Source of the DNA: Amyloporia xantha
Taxonomy: Eukaryota; Basidiomycota; Agaricomycetes; Polyporales; Adustoporiaceae
Reading direction: 5' to 3'
Assembly: GCA_036971615.1 (NCBI GenBank)
Contig: JAYKKR010000011.1
Location: forward strand, 558,001-622,000
Length of the DNA: 64,000 nucleotides
Positions 34,965 through 47,100 of the stretch are shown one piece after another. The notes beneath the pieces were generated by a model. The model was not told the DNA's origin. It did no database searches and saw nothing but the letters and a program-made list of their open reading frames with translations. Made by a program: the position numbers and the translations under genes. Every line of letters begins with the position of its first letter. Within the stretch, counting starts at the first letter, position 1.

Positions 34965-36079
34965 ATGGATTCACGCCGAAATCGCATCTTTGGCCCTCAG
35001 CGATTTGTGAGAGATGATTTATCGCGCGAGCACCCTGCTGTCAAGGTATGTTTTGCATGATTCTCGTGGCTCTAGTCAGACGAATCCATCCATAGATTGA
35101 ACAGGAAGTCGCAGACTCTGCCACTCGGCCACAGGAAACGACAGGGAAAGTGTGGGCTTCGCTACTTCTTTCATACGCCATTTTACGCGCCATGATTACA
35201 AGGCCATTCGGGCTCCTTTTGCTTGTCATCAAGCATGCTGTATCCATTGTGGGGAGCTGTGGGATGATTTTATTTTGTGCTGGCTTCCTGTTGGGAAGTC
35301 TTCTCCATTTCAGTGCCGAGGTACATTTTCATGTGGAAAGAGAACCTCCACCTCCGCCTGTTATACCATCCTGGACGGTCGGAACGATCAATCACCTTGT
35401 CTCCCAACTCGTCTCCGAACAGATCGAAGCATCCCTTTTGCGTGCATCGCTGGACCACCTGGGCTATCGAGATTTCGCATCCGTCGCTGCTGGCGCACGA
35501 CCTATTCCTTCTTTGACATCTTCGACTTATTCAGAACATAGCACTAGGCCATACGTTCAGTGGTGGAAGAAGTTCTTTGGACGCCCGTACTCTATTCCGC
35601 GTCCTCCGTCCACGGCATTAAATCCCGACCTAACACCAGGAAACTGTTGGCCATTCGAAGGCAATAATGGATATCTTGGAATACAGCTGGCGACCAATGT
35701 TGTGATTTCGAACGTTACCATCGACCACGTCTCTCGTCACCTGGTTGGTGACGTGCGTAGCGCTCCTCGCTCCGTTATTCTATGGGGGATTGGTAATCAC
35801 AGCACTGCTGCTAGTTTCCCTGCAGGGCTGCTGGGATCATATGTTTTGCCATTTGCAGTGCAACGTACATTGACACAGCATGAAACCTTTCTCCCTCTGG
35901 CCTATTTCCAGTACAACGCGTTCTCCGAGAAGCACATACAAACCTTCGCTTTGCACGAGGAGTTGCGGCAACAAGGATTGGAATTCAAGGTGCTCCTATT
36001 CCAATTCATCGATAACTGGGGGTCCGACGAGTACACATGCGTATACAGAGTCCGGGTTCATGGAGAAGTAGCCATGTAA
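34965..36079 (+). CDS. SUN-domain (Sad1/UNC-84) nuclear envelope protein
   Basis: Two exons (34965-35045, 35096-36079) give 354 residues. The short basic N-terminus (MDSRRNRIFGPQRFVRDDL) would face the nucleoplasm. Hydrophobic segments at about 45-95 cross the inner nuclear membrane. A Pro-rich linker (EREPPPPPVIPSW) and a short helix precede the SUN domain at about 200-350, recognisable by ALNPDLTPGNCWPFEG, LGIQLATNVVISNVTIDHVS, SAPRSVILWG and the ending FKVLLFQFIDNWGSDEYTCV YRVRVHG. SUN proteins bind KASH peptides in the perinuclear space and couple nuclei, centrosomes or spindle poles and telomeres to the cytoskeleton. The protein lacks the long lumenal coiled coil of many SUN proteins. 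It lies 383 bp after the HEH/MSC gene on the same strand. I am sure of the domain; its in-element role is unknown. Confidence 0.93.
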
Positions 36080-36145
36080 GGTTTGTACCGATAGGTAACG
36101 AGGAGCAAGTATATCATCTACAGATACGAAGCTGTGCAATGTACA

Positions 36146-37042
36146 TTATTCCTGGACGCGTTTAGAAGTATTGTAAAATCGGTGTAGGATAACATGATAA
36201 ATGAAGACCAAGAGTACCATACTCGAACTTATGACTACCATCTTGTAGTAGATTCTATGCACTTCCAATTCCTCATTGAAATGGATGTCGTCTACTGGTG
36301 GAGAGTATGCCGGCGGCCAGTGAGCAGCTGCATCGGAGACATCTTCGTCAGCAGGCGAACTTATCAAGCGCTTGAGCATCTCATTCAAAGCGCAAACTTC
36401 ATCTGCAAGATTGGTGTCTCGATGCTCCGCCTCCAAAACGCCACTCGAGAAGTACTTGAGAAACGAAAATAGGGATCTGGAATCGGCGAAGCGAGCTTGA
36501 TGTTGCTGCCTTTGCATGGTCCACTGTATTACAAGAGAGTCCTTCATCCAAGCCGAATCAGAACTTTGACCATACGATGAACCGAAGAAAGAATATTACC
36601 TGCGATACTGCGATCTGAATGTCTCCTGTCAGCACGGTGGTTCGGAAGATGGTGTCCGGATCGCTAGCGCAATGTGTCACAATCGCATCTAGCGAGAGTG
36701 TGAAGGGACATCCTGCTGCGTATGTTATGATCACCTACAGTTTCCTGACGGCAATTGTGTGACTACAATCTCAGCCGGGTTCAGAGCAGTATTTTCAGTG
36801 CGAGAGGTTGTATCCGCCTGACACGCGGTCTTTAAATCTTGAGCATCAACGAGAAGGAGTATACGGAAGCACCTGTGTAGTAGTCATGTCGTCAGCAATA
36901 GTATCGCTGCATTTTATGCAGAGAGTTCATATGTAAATCAAACTAACATGGGAGGTGTCCGTCTGAAACCAGCGTCGAGCACGGCCTCTAATCCCTGGGG
37001 TGAAGCTTGAATAACCGCTACGGAGTCCCTAAAAGAAGGCAT
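36146..37042 (-). CDS. Tail-anchored cargo protein, unknown
   Basis: Exons 37042-36948, 36872-36739, 36715-36600 and 36541-36146 give 246 residues from MPSFRDSVAVIQASPQGLEA. The middle is helical (RSLFSFLKYFSSGVLEAE, ADEVCALNEMLKRLIS). A single transmembrane helix near the C-terminus (KMVVISSSMVLLVFIYHVIL) leaves about 13 residues after it, typical of a tail-anchored protein. Keeping the frame needs a 23-nt intron at 36716-36738 with GT...AG ends, far below the usual fungal size; an indel error or a longer alternative intron removing exon 2 sequence would also fit. The gene converges with the SUN gene, 66 bp from its stop. It has no recognised domain. Confidence 0.58.
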
Positions 37043-37486
37043 AATACACGAGAGCTCTAGAGGACGTGATGGGTCAAGGTAAGGCGGGGCCACTTGTCCG
37101 AGATACCTTTGTCCTCTGCGATCGCTGCAAACGTTGCCACTGGACCTATGATCATGAGCTAAAAGTACATTCTTTGGCTAACCAGGCCTCACGAGTTATA
37201 ACAAAAGGTCGTACAAACGTACCAATGCCCGCCGTCAGCATACGTGAAGAAAACTAACTCTCGAAATACAAAAGCGCATGTAAGTACTTATGAGCAAGAG
37301 CTGCAGCGCCGTCCTGACGCGGCCACGTGCACTAATATGGATCGCTGTACGACGCGCGCGGCGATGTTCCTTTGTTCTTCCCGATGTCGGGTCGGCCAGG
37401 CCTGGGGAGCCACCCACTCCACCTCTCATCTCGTACGCAAAACCATCCCTATAGAGATATTTCTGCTCCATTTCGTCGTCTATATA

Positions 37487-39683
37487 ATGTCCCAACGTCG
37501 TAACGAGGCACTACTGGCGGCGATAGAAGATGTCTTTCGCGAACATCTTCAGGCACAGGGCTCGGAGTCTGGAACGTCTGGACTCTCTGGTCAACAAGTG
37601 ATGTTTGCCCTCGGAAATGCTTGGGGCCATCATGATGGTGCTGTCGATATTTTGCGAGCTCTGTTTCCCGAAGACCAGCTTCATCAGACGTACACACCTC
37701 AAAAGGTGCTGGCAGCGTTCGAGAGGCTGGAGTCGGTTACTACATCTACGCCTAGACAAGGTGAGTATAGAGGGTCCATGTTCCCTTACAAATTTTATAA
37801 GAAATATCACTCCAGAAATCGACACATCACACTCTCAGATATCGGACATGCTGGAGAATAATGGCGACAGAGTGGAGATCGAAGATAGAGGGCAATCAGA
37901 TGTGGTTGGGCTGTTCCATCGTTTTACCATCAGTGAGTTTTTAAACCGCTAGATCATATTTAGCTATGAAATTAACGCCATTGGCCCGTGCAGATCCAAA
38001 ACGGGCGGCAGATCGTGTGGAGAAAGCCATACTCGGTCTAGAGATCAGGATCGAAAATGAGTTGAATGTAATTCATGAGAGGATAGCGCAGCTAGAGAAG
38101 GCTCGCTCTCGAATCGATCGAAAACTGGTGAGTCGACTTCTTCGACGCGATAACGCCGCTGAAATATTGTCTTCAGAATAACATATGTGATGATTTCATT
38201 AAACTGTCCGACCAGTATTCAGTACGCGAAGCGTATTACGAGAAAAACGAAGATCTACAACCCGCAATAATTTTGCGACTAGGTTTGTTACTTTGTAGAT
38301 GGTCGTTGAGGTCTCTAACCTGCACACAGAACGGATACAGACCATCTTGAATAATATCAAATTCGAGCTTGGTATACAGGAGTCATCATGGCCGGGTGGA
38401 TCCGTGTCAAGCACACAAGGGGTATCTGGATCAATTCAAGATAGAGTCCATCGGCTTGTACATGTGGTGGACATTGCGTTTTCGCGATCCGCCCGACTCC
38501 TTCATTCCGGCACCCCAGAGCAGTCTTCTTTCTCAGACACGTGGACTCCTTCCTTGTCTGCAGTCAGACCTGCTGGGAGGTCTACGCAGGACCGTAATGC
38601 CATCTCGATGTCTAGACATTCGCGCGGTCTCCCTGATAGAGAAACAGATCAGGATAATATCGCTCTCCCAGAACGGCAGCACATTTTAGCCCGTTCTTGC
38701 CCTTCTACATCCGCCAGCGTATCGACAATGACCAGCCAGGAATATGCTGAAGTCCCACAGTCTGGGCTTGAGACATCAAGCGACGAATCAGACATCAAGT
38801 CAGCCTCTGTGCCGTCCGATCACGTTCGCGACTCTTTCTCTATGACGCCTAGATTCTTCACAATGGACACGTCTCGATATTCGGACCTGTCTCGGATTCC
38901 CTTGATTGTCGATCCGGTACTCGGGCCTATTGTCGAATTCGCCACATCAGAGGATGGCCGCGACTCTGCCCTGGAAGTTGTTATAGATTACGATCGGTGT
39001 CGTAGCGCCGAGGGTCGTCACGGTCACGACACAGATATCTTGGATGACGACCTGAAGGATATACTGGGATGGGCCCTCACTGGTATTTTTGGGTTGAAGG
39101 ATAGCATCCAGCGCATGTGTGCAGCGGCTAATGCTATGTGGACATGGCCGCCCGGGTTAGGTATCAATTCCGATATCATACCAGGCCTCATTGTCCACAT
39201 ACATGTGCAGGTAGTTCGTTTGAAGACGGCCGTCAATTCATGGGATTTTAAAAGCACAAAGCGTACTTTGCGTGAGCTGTCACGTCTACTGTTTTCAAAT
39301 ATTGACTCAGACTGGTATTAAATTTGCCTTAGTTAGTTATCGCCTAGCGCTTGGGAAATGGTCTCGTGTCTCATGGTCTGCGGTGACGGTAAGTGTTGCT
39401 TGTCTAATATAATGAACGCACTTCGACGAGCCTTCCTCACTTGATCACACAGCCAAGCACACCCACCCGTCGTACTGAAGATGCGAGTAAATGGACGGTC
39501 ATCGCTGCATTGGCAGGCTATCGGGTGTCAATCAGTCGCTTCTTTTGGACGATCGCAACTCCTAGCATGGCGGCGACTGTCATAGTAATCATCGTCATAC
39601 TCAGCTTCCATTACCTGATGGTACGCGACGATATTAATGAAGCTGCGCTTCATGAAGGTTTTCAGGCGATTAGAGTACTGTAG
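37487..39683 (+). CDS. Coiled-coil protein with C-terminal membrane anchor (KASH-like layout)
   Basis: Exons 37487-37760, 37816-37932, 37994-38127, 38177-38221, 38299 to about 39314, 39337-39388 and 39453-39683 give about 620 residues. The N-terminus (MSQRRNEALLAAIEDVFREH) is helical. KRAADRVEKAILGLEIRIEN plus INERIAQLEKARSRIDRKL-like sequence is a likely coiled coil, as is VSNLHTERIQTILNNIKFEL. A Ser-rich disordered middle precedes a helical domain (DDDLKDILGWALTGIFGLKD). The last exon has one transmembrane helix (MAATVIVIIVILSFHYLM) and a 23-residue polar tail. Junction 5/6 is uncertain: a 22-nt intron (39315-39336) or a 46-nt intron from 39291 both keep frame, and without splicing the protein stops at 39321. 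The layout resembles outer-nuclear-membrane KASH proteins, but the tail does not end in the usual Pro-rich motif. Confidence 0.6.
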
Positions 39684-39953
39684 ATCAAGGTTTCGAACAT
39701 CGCGTGGCACGGTAGCTATACGAGTGGAGGGCACACATGTAGCCTACAATGAGCTGTCGTATTTTCAACTATATCGAAATTCATGGAGACAACGCAGAGA
39801 TCTGATCACAACATCAAATAGCGTGTATTGCATAGAATGTAATCGGAACTTTGCCGAAGTATGTAGTACACAAGATCAGTTAGAAATATTTTGAAACGCG
39901 GAGACCTGATTATGGCGTGACTGCAAGCATGAAGACAGTGGCTTCGAAAAATC

Positions 39954-40648
39954 TCAAGCATCATCTGTGACTGCGATGTATTGCCACTCCCACGATCCAT
40001 CTGTCTGCCAAAATCATCACAAAATTGAAGAGCACGTCAATCGTTGATCACTCACGTTTGTCTGCCGGACCAGCATGACTACTGCGGAATCGTGCAGCTC
40101 AGCCGCATGCCCTGTGAGGAAATCTAAAGAAGAGGGTGAGAACACCACATAAAGTAGCCTGGAGAGCTCAGACAAACCGGACACCATCCTGCGCAACTCA
40201 GCATGGGCACACTTAGACCACTCTTCTTCGTCCTCAATGAGGGAAGGGTCTACAACGTCGCTCTAATGGTGAAAGGCTTAACTTAATGTTTGCCAGAGCA
40301 CAGATAACAGACATACCGTGGCGTCATGGACGTACGCATCCCAGAATTGAGGGAACTCCTCACGGTCAAATTGTCTCAGATAAACCTGCCAGCCCATTGG
40401 GTTTGAAACCGAGTTGGTCGCAGAGAGATCGGTTGGTTCCGGGATCGGAGCATCTTCAGGTGCGGATTCACCAGATGCTGGCTGAGTGTCGACTTCAGAA
40501 ACAAAGACCCGATTCTAAAATCATGGGTCAGAAAAGACATAGACTACGAAGCAAGTGTATTAGGACAAGTCACTCTTACCATGATTGCGAAAGCATCCTG
40601 CGGTCCCGCACCGGCAGCTTCCAGGGCGTTCAAAGAGCTCGAATTCAT
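39954..40648 (-). CDS. Small acidic cargo protein, unknown
   Basis: Exons 40648-40580, 40514-40317, 40262-40056 and 40004-39954 join in phase to 174 residues from MNSSSLNALEAAGAGPQDAF. A Pro/Glu-rich segment (ASGESAPEDAPIPEPTD) is followed by GWQVYLRQFDREEFPQFWDA and a helical region (CAHAELRRMVSGLSELSRLL). The end is WEWQYIAVTDDA. There is no membrane segment and no recognised domain. All introns are 53-65 nt with good borders. It diverges from the promoter of the giant plus-strand gene, 500 bp away. Confidence 0.58.
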
Positions 40649-41153
40649 GACTAGATAAGAGAGGGCGGTACGTGTGGGCGTAGACTCTGGCCGATGTCAG
40701 GTCCTTTTAAGTACCCTCATTGCATTGTCTCTGCCGAGAGCGATTCGCCGTGGGCACGGGGCTGGGTACCGTTCATGGAAAGTTCTCGCTCACCTCCGTA
40801 TACCTCTACATAGCTGTCCGGTATTGTGACATCAACTTTGGGGCGACATGGCCATGCAAATGCGAAACTCATGAGGTCTACGTCGCGCGTACTGCGATTC
40901 CAGCGCTCGTCGTCTGCACTATATTATATTCACGTGATTGGGTCGACGCGTCTGTGGCGTGCTTGCCACTGATCTCCATCCCACTACATAGTCTCTAGAA
41001 ACGGTTGCATTGTCACACCCCGCCTCTTGTCATGCAGGACAAAAAGACTTCCATTGTTCAACTTGGTGGGATGGTAGAGGGCACGCCACCGGCACGCGGG
41101 TCTGCAGGACTCTTTCCCTACCGGCTGCACCATCGACCCCTTAGAGGTCTGGG
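40649..41153. other. Divergent promoter region
   Basis: Spacer between the small acidic protein (-) and the 1946-aa protein (+). I see no further gene. Both promoters should be here. Confidence 0.5.
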
Positions 41154-44100
41154 ATGAAGCGGAATCCCTCAGACACTGGCGAGGGGGCGCAAGACATTCA
41201 AAAGGGATCTCAACATGCTGCTCTCACGAAGTCGCAGTCCACGGAAGATGTCGCAGTCGATGTCACACAGAAGGACACTCTAGTCAAGTTAGTATGAGCC
41301 AGTAAGCTGAGGAGAACGGATACTAACTTGCTTGTAAATGGACACAGCGTTCGACATGGCGACCAAGAAGATAGCTCGGGGTCAGAGACGCCTTTAGCAT
41401 CTTCGTCCCGAAAGCGGAATCAGACCCCGGTCGCAAACAGGCGAGAAAGAACAGCGCCTTCGCTGGCTGACGGTGGGTCAACGTTTCTGAGCGACGGTCG
41501 TAGGCGCTCCATGAGGCATCTTCCCCGGGATTATGTTGAAGACTCTGAGAAGTATAAGCGCACATCCAATGGCAACAAGATCGCCAAAATGGGCCAGGCT
41601 TCTCTTACCACATCTCTTGCAGGCGCAAAACGTTTACACTCTCCTGAGCGATCGACTTCAGAAAAGCATATCCGTACTTCAAGAATTTCTCTTAAATCGT
41701 ATGCGACTCACATATTTCAACATTTCTGCATGACTGAAGTCTATGGTTACACAGTATCTCACGTCCGCTGGGTTCGCCTCCTGCGCCCTTTGCAGGCGCA
41801 AAACGTTCACACTCTCCTGAGCAATCGACTTCAGAAAAGCGTATCCGTACTTCAAGAATTTCTCTTAAACCGTATGCGACTCCCATATTTCAACATTTCT
41901 TCATGACTGAAGTTTATGGTTATACAGTATCTCACGTCCGCTGGGTTCGCCTTCTGCTCCCACATCAATTTCGAACGCTGTTGGCGCTACGGATAAAGCG
42001 ACATCCCCCAAGTCTCCACAGCCGTCCTCTGAAGCATCGACACCGCGGATGGAACTCTTCTATGACAGGGAAACAAGCTCGCAGTCGATGTCGGAGCGAA
42101 TGTTTCCCAGTGCAGAGCCTGCCGAAGACGTCGCGCTCACTGTCGGAGCCACTGATGAAACAATATCTTCCAAGTCTATACAGCCGCCCAGTGAAGCATC
42201 GACGTCGCGGACAGAACTCTTCGATGACAGGGAAACAAGCTCGCAGTCGATGTCGGAGCGAATGCTTCCCAGTGCAGAGCCTGCCGAAGACGTCGCGCTC
42301 ACTGTCGGAGCCACTGATGAAACAATATCTTCCAAGTCTATACAGCCGCCCAGTGAAGCATCGACGTCGCGGACAGAACTCTTCGATGACAGGGAAACAA
42401 GCTCGCAGTCGATGTCGGAGCGAATGCTTCCCAGTGCAGAGCCTGCCGAAGACGTCGCGCTCACTGTCGGAGCCACTGATGAAACGATATCTCCCAAGTC
42501 TATACAGCCGCCCAGTGAAGCATCAACGTCGCGGACAGAACTCTTCGATGACAGGGAAACAAGCTCGCAGTCGACGTCGGAGCGAACACCTGCGTGTGCA
42601 AAGACGGCCGATTGTTCGTTTCGTCGCTCCTCTGAGCAAGACATGGAGCTCGAAGACTTCACGCGCATTGTCGGAGCGACGGATGAAGCGACATCTTCCA
42701 AATCTATACAGTCGTCCTCTCAAGCACCGACGTCGCGGACGGAACTCATCGACGACAGAGAAACCAGCTTGCAGTCGATGTCGGAGAGGATACCTACGTT
42801 TACGGAGCCGGCCGATCATCGCCCCTCTGAGCCTGTTGTGAATACGGACGCTACGCTCAATACATCGTCGTATCCGAAGTCGAATCCTCCTTCTGGATCC
42901 AGTAGAGTGACACAGTCAGACGTTGTGCCGGAACCTGCACAATCACAACCCGCCCAGGGCCCGTCCGATACTGTGGACTCCACTTTCTCCGATCGTTCTT
43001 CTCCTGCACCATCGCCCCAGGAAGCACACCAAGACATTACCTCACCCTTGTCTTCATCACTCGCACCACTCTTACTAGCTCACCATGCCGGTGATCAAGA
43101 AGGCTCTCTAATTTCAAGAGCTCGACCAGCGTATACCGCTTCAAACGTCGAAAGCCCCCAGGAGTCTCCAAATTCGTTCGAACCACCGTCGCTATCGGCG
43201 GAAGTCAATACGCAAGGGTACTCTTCAACTCCCCCCGTTTTCCCTTCACGGCAAGTTTCTGATCACATCGCCGAACTGTTAACACCGCAAGTAGCTTCTG
43301 CAGAGGCTGTACATCCCTCTCTTCCACGGGACGAGCATGACAAGGAATGTCCAACTGACAGAAAGTCTGAAGGACTGCCGAGGTTTGTGTCCATCCAGTC
43401 ATCGTATGTACGATCATTTACACGTGTATCTGCACAGCCTAGGTGGTCATTCTCGCGTAGCTGTCCCCTCTAGTACCTCTTATTACCCGGTTGCTGAACC
43501 TAGCAGCGGGCCAATGATGGGACGTCTTCGCAGTACGCCTGTCGTTGGTCATAGGTCATCATCGTTTCGGGGATTCAAATTCCACTCGTTCGACGAAAAC
43601 GGCGCTGCTCTCAAAGTCTCAGATGTTCTGCGAGGCAGGTCTGAATTAGACGGCACACCTCAAGCTGTCCAGTCAGACATTCCCATGGACCAGGCGCGGC
43701 TGAATGCGGAGCAGATTCATTCTCCTGACAGAATACAGACACCAAGTCGGCGAGAATCATTTCAAAGTCAACAGCAAAGTTCGACTACAGTACTTCAAAT
43801 CGCGTCTCATGGGGGCGAGTTACAATATTTGCCCTTCAACAACAGTACTCTCGCGTCTCAACTACCCCTGCCTCATGCATACATTGGTGCGGACAAAATG
43901 GTCGAAGCAGGTCGAAGCCGAATAGCCTCAGACATTGAAGCTAGGCAGGGTCCGTTCCAGAGTATGCCGGCGCAAACCCAGAACATGCAGGGCTCGTCTG
44001 AGACCGAGGAACGAGCCTATCATGATGATGCTTTTAATGCAGACACTTTCTCGTATAATACCGAGCACCACGATAGCCTTAACTTTGCACCGATCAGGGC

Positions 44101-47100
44101 AGACAGTCCTCATAATCATCCACCTCCGCTTCGCCACATCATCCGTAATATCGGGCCCAATCACGTAGCAACCCTAGATGATTATCAAAGCGATGATTTG
44201 TCTCCGCGCCTGCTTCGACATGTTGACGACATAGGATTTAGGCAACCCGTCCTTGAGAGTGATGGAGAAATCATGTCCCAAGACGAAGATCGCATGTCCC
44301 GAGACGAAGATCGCATGTCCCACGACGAAGTTAACAGTGACTTGGGCAATGGCAATGGCAATCTACCTTTGGACGATCATGTCCAGTCAAATCACGAAGA
44401 TCAGTGTCAAACTTCGACGACGTTTGACGGGGACTCCTTGATCGATCATCAGAGTGATTCCATGTCGTATGACGGTAATCATTCCCCAATGCGCCAGCAA
44501 GTTGACGAAGAGATTTACTACCAGCGGGCTGACACAGGCACGGTCGTTCACCATGGCTACGCCGACTACTTCAAGGACTATGCCAGCGAGGAGGACCCTG
44601 CCAGCGAGGAGGACCCTGCCAGCGAGGAGGACCCTGCCAGCGAGGAGGACCCTGCCAGCGAGGAGGACCGTGCCAACGAGGAGGACCGTGCCAGCGAGGA
44701 GGACCGTGCCAACGAGGAGGACCGTGCCAGCGAGGAGGACCGTGCCAACGAGGAGGACCGTGCCAGCGAGGACGATTATGTTAACGAAGAGGATCTCGTA
44801 CGTGAGGATGACTATGCTAGCGAAAGCGACGATTTTCTCACGTATTACGAGGGCACGAGTCCATCATCCGAATCTGGTGAATTTGGTCGGGACCTATCGC
44901 AGGATGAGGGCCAGTCAGATTACATACAAGAAACTGATGGTAATCTCTTATATCATGAGGACAACGATCCGCCCTCGGAGGGTAATGAGACTGGCGAACT
45001 TCAGGCATGCAACAACTGGGGCGATCCTGATGCCTCTATTCCCAGAGATCAAGGCTACGACACCCAACCGTCCTATGGGTCTGTTCCCGATGAGGTGGAA
45101 GGGAATGATGCCTATCCAACAGCACCTCTACTGCCATATCTGGATCCTGATACTGCTTTCGACGTCGCTTATTCCGAGTTGTCGACACCCACGTTACAAA
45201 AGAATTTGCCATCTCACCCGAGGACCGCAGAAATCATGGGCTCACTTCACGCTTTCGGTCGTAGACCTGCAAACCCCTCTGGTATGCATTATAGCGATAC
45301 CGTAGTCCGCCATCAAGACGGTGTGGTTCGAAGCAACATTAGTCGACCTTCTCGCGGTGTTGATGGCATGACATTGACGTCAGCTTTGAGAACACCCGCA
45401 ACTGAGTGGTCCCAGATTTACGTAAAGAATGGTAGAATGAAAGCAGTCCCCTTAGCAGAAGAGGCGATGCCGCGAAACTGCTCCCCCAGAGTCGATAGGG
45501 TGCTGATACCTCCGTTGAGGGCAGTTCAGGCGCATGGACAGAGGCGGCGTATCGAACCAAGTGAACAAGGCCACATCCACAAAGGCAAGCACAGAATGGC
45601 CATAGATGATGATGAAGACGTCGAAATGCAGAGCGAGTCCGACACTCCATTGAAACGTCCACCCAAAAACACTTCGCAATCGCCTCTCCATGCCCAGGGC
45701 AACAGGTATGTTATCGTATCCATGTCGCGACGTATTATTGACTAAGTACTGCAACAGCCGCACGATTCAGTCCGATGGCAGCGATAGGTCTTCCAATGCC
45801 TTCGAGGATGCCGATTCGGACGGGGAAATGGACCAACTATCCGGTCAGCATGGTAGAGTCAGTCGGCTCCGCAGAATTCATTCGAAACGGACTAACATGT
45901 ATATACATATTTGTAGGATGTGACAGGGCCTCTACACGATAGTGCAAACCTAGGACAAGGTATGATCTCATTTGACCATCACCCGTTACCGTAAAGCTTT
46001 TGAGATGCTGAAGGTTACCGCGTCAAAGCAGGCTCCCCTTCAAATCACACTAGAATTCCATCTGTCCATAGCAGTGCTAGGAAGGACGCGAGGAAATCGA
46101 CCGGCGGTTTCAAACGTGCTGGACCGTCCATGCCTGCGAGTGACAATAGGGTCAGTCCAACGTTTCTCTCAACTCCACGGATGTTTATCAGGATTTACTT
46201 CCTAGAACGTGCCTGCCACAAAGGAAGACTTGTACACACTGCGGCACGATATGGCGCAGCTGCAAAATCGTGTCATGACCTCTCTAGAAGTACTCCTTGC
46301 TACACTTAATCAATCTCAGCCTCCTTCAAGAGGCTCGTCGCCAAGTACTGGAAGCGATGTCGCCGGGAGGGGCAGGTCTGATCCTTCCGAAAGTGCTGCG
46401 AAACTCGCTTCCCATAGTGCTGACGGTGGAAAACCACGCAAAACAATTCGAGGGCTTCGTTCTGGGTCACGGCACCCTACTCGTAAAACCCACGGCGAAA
46501 ATCTGTTACTGGTATGGGCTTGTCACAATATCACCGCATGCACGTCACTTATATATGCTCTGTCAGAGCAATGTGCGTGAACTTACGGCTGAGCTTTTGG
46601 GTCGGACGACGCGCCGTGCGCCATTTCCTGCACCTCCCAACGAACAGGAGTTAGCCGATTTCTCCGCCACCGGTCAAGGGGGCCCTACTATTGAAGATTT
46701 CCGTCTGGATTTTATTGGAAGTCGGCATTCGCGTTGGAATCGTCAAGCTGCACTGGTATTCGCCGAACGATTTCTAGAATCAAAATGGTATGAATGCCAG
46801 GAGGAAGACAAGATAGAGAATGCCTTCCTTAGTCATCTGAAGCAACTCAAGAATCAGTACCAGGAGCTGCAGCGAGTTGATGAACCTAATGAAGTCTCTG
46901 ATCCTAAAATGGAAAACCTGAGATATAATGCACGCCAGACACGACGGAAATCGGTACGTCAGTCTTCACGCACCTCTCATTCTGTGTGGGCTGATTTGTT
47001 TGTACCGTAGCTGTATGAACGTCGCCTCGATGCCTGTCATTTCCACGGCGAACTTCACCGCTTTATCCAGATCGTGGATCAGATGGGGCCGGATGGAATG

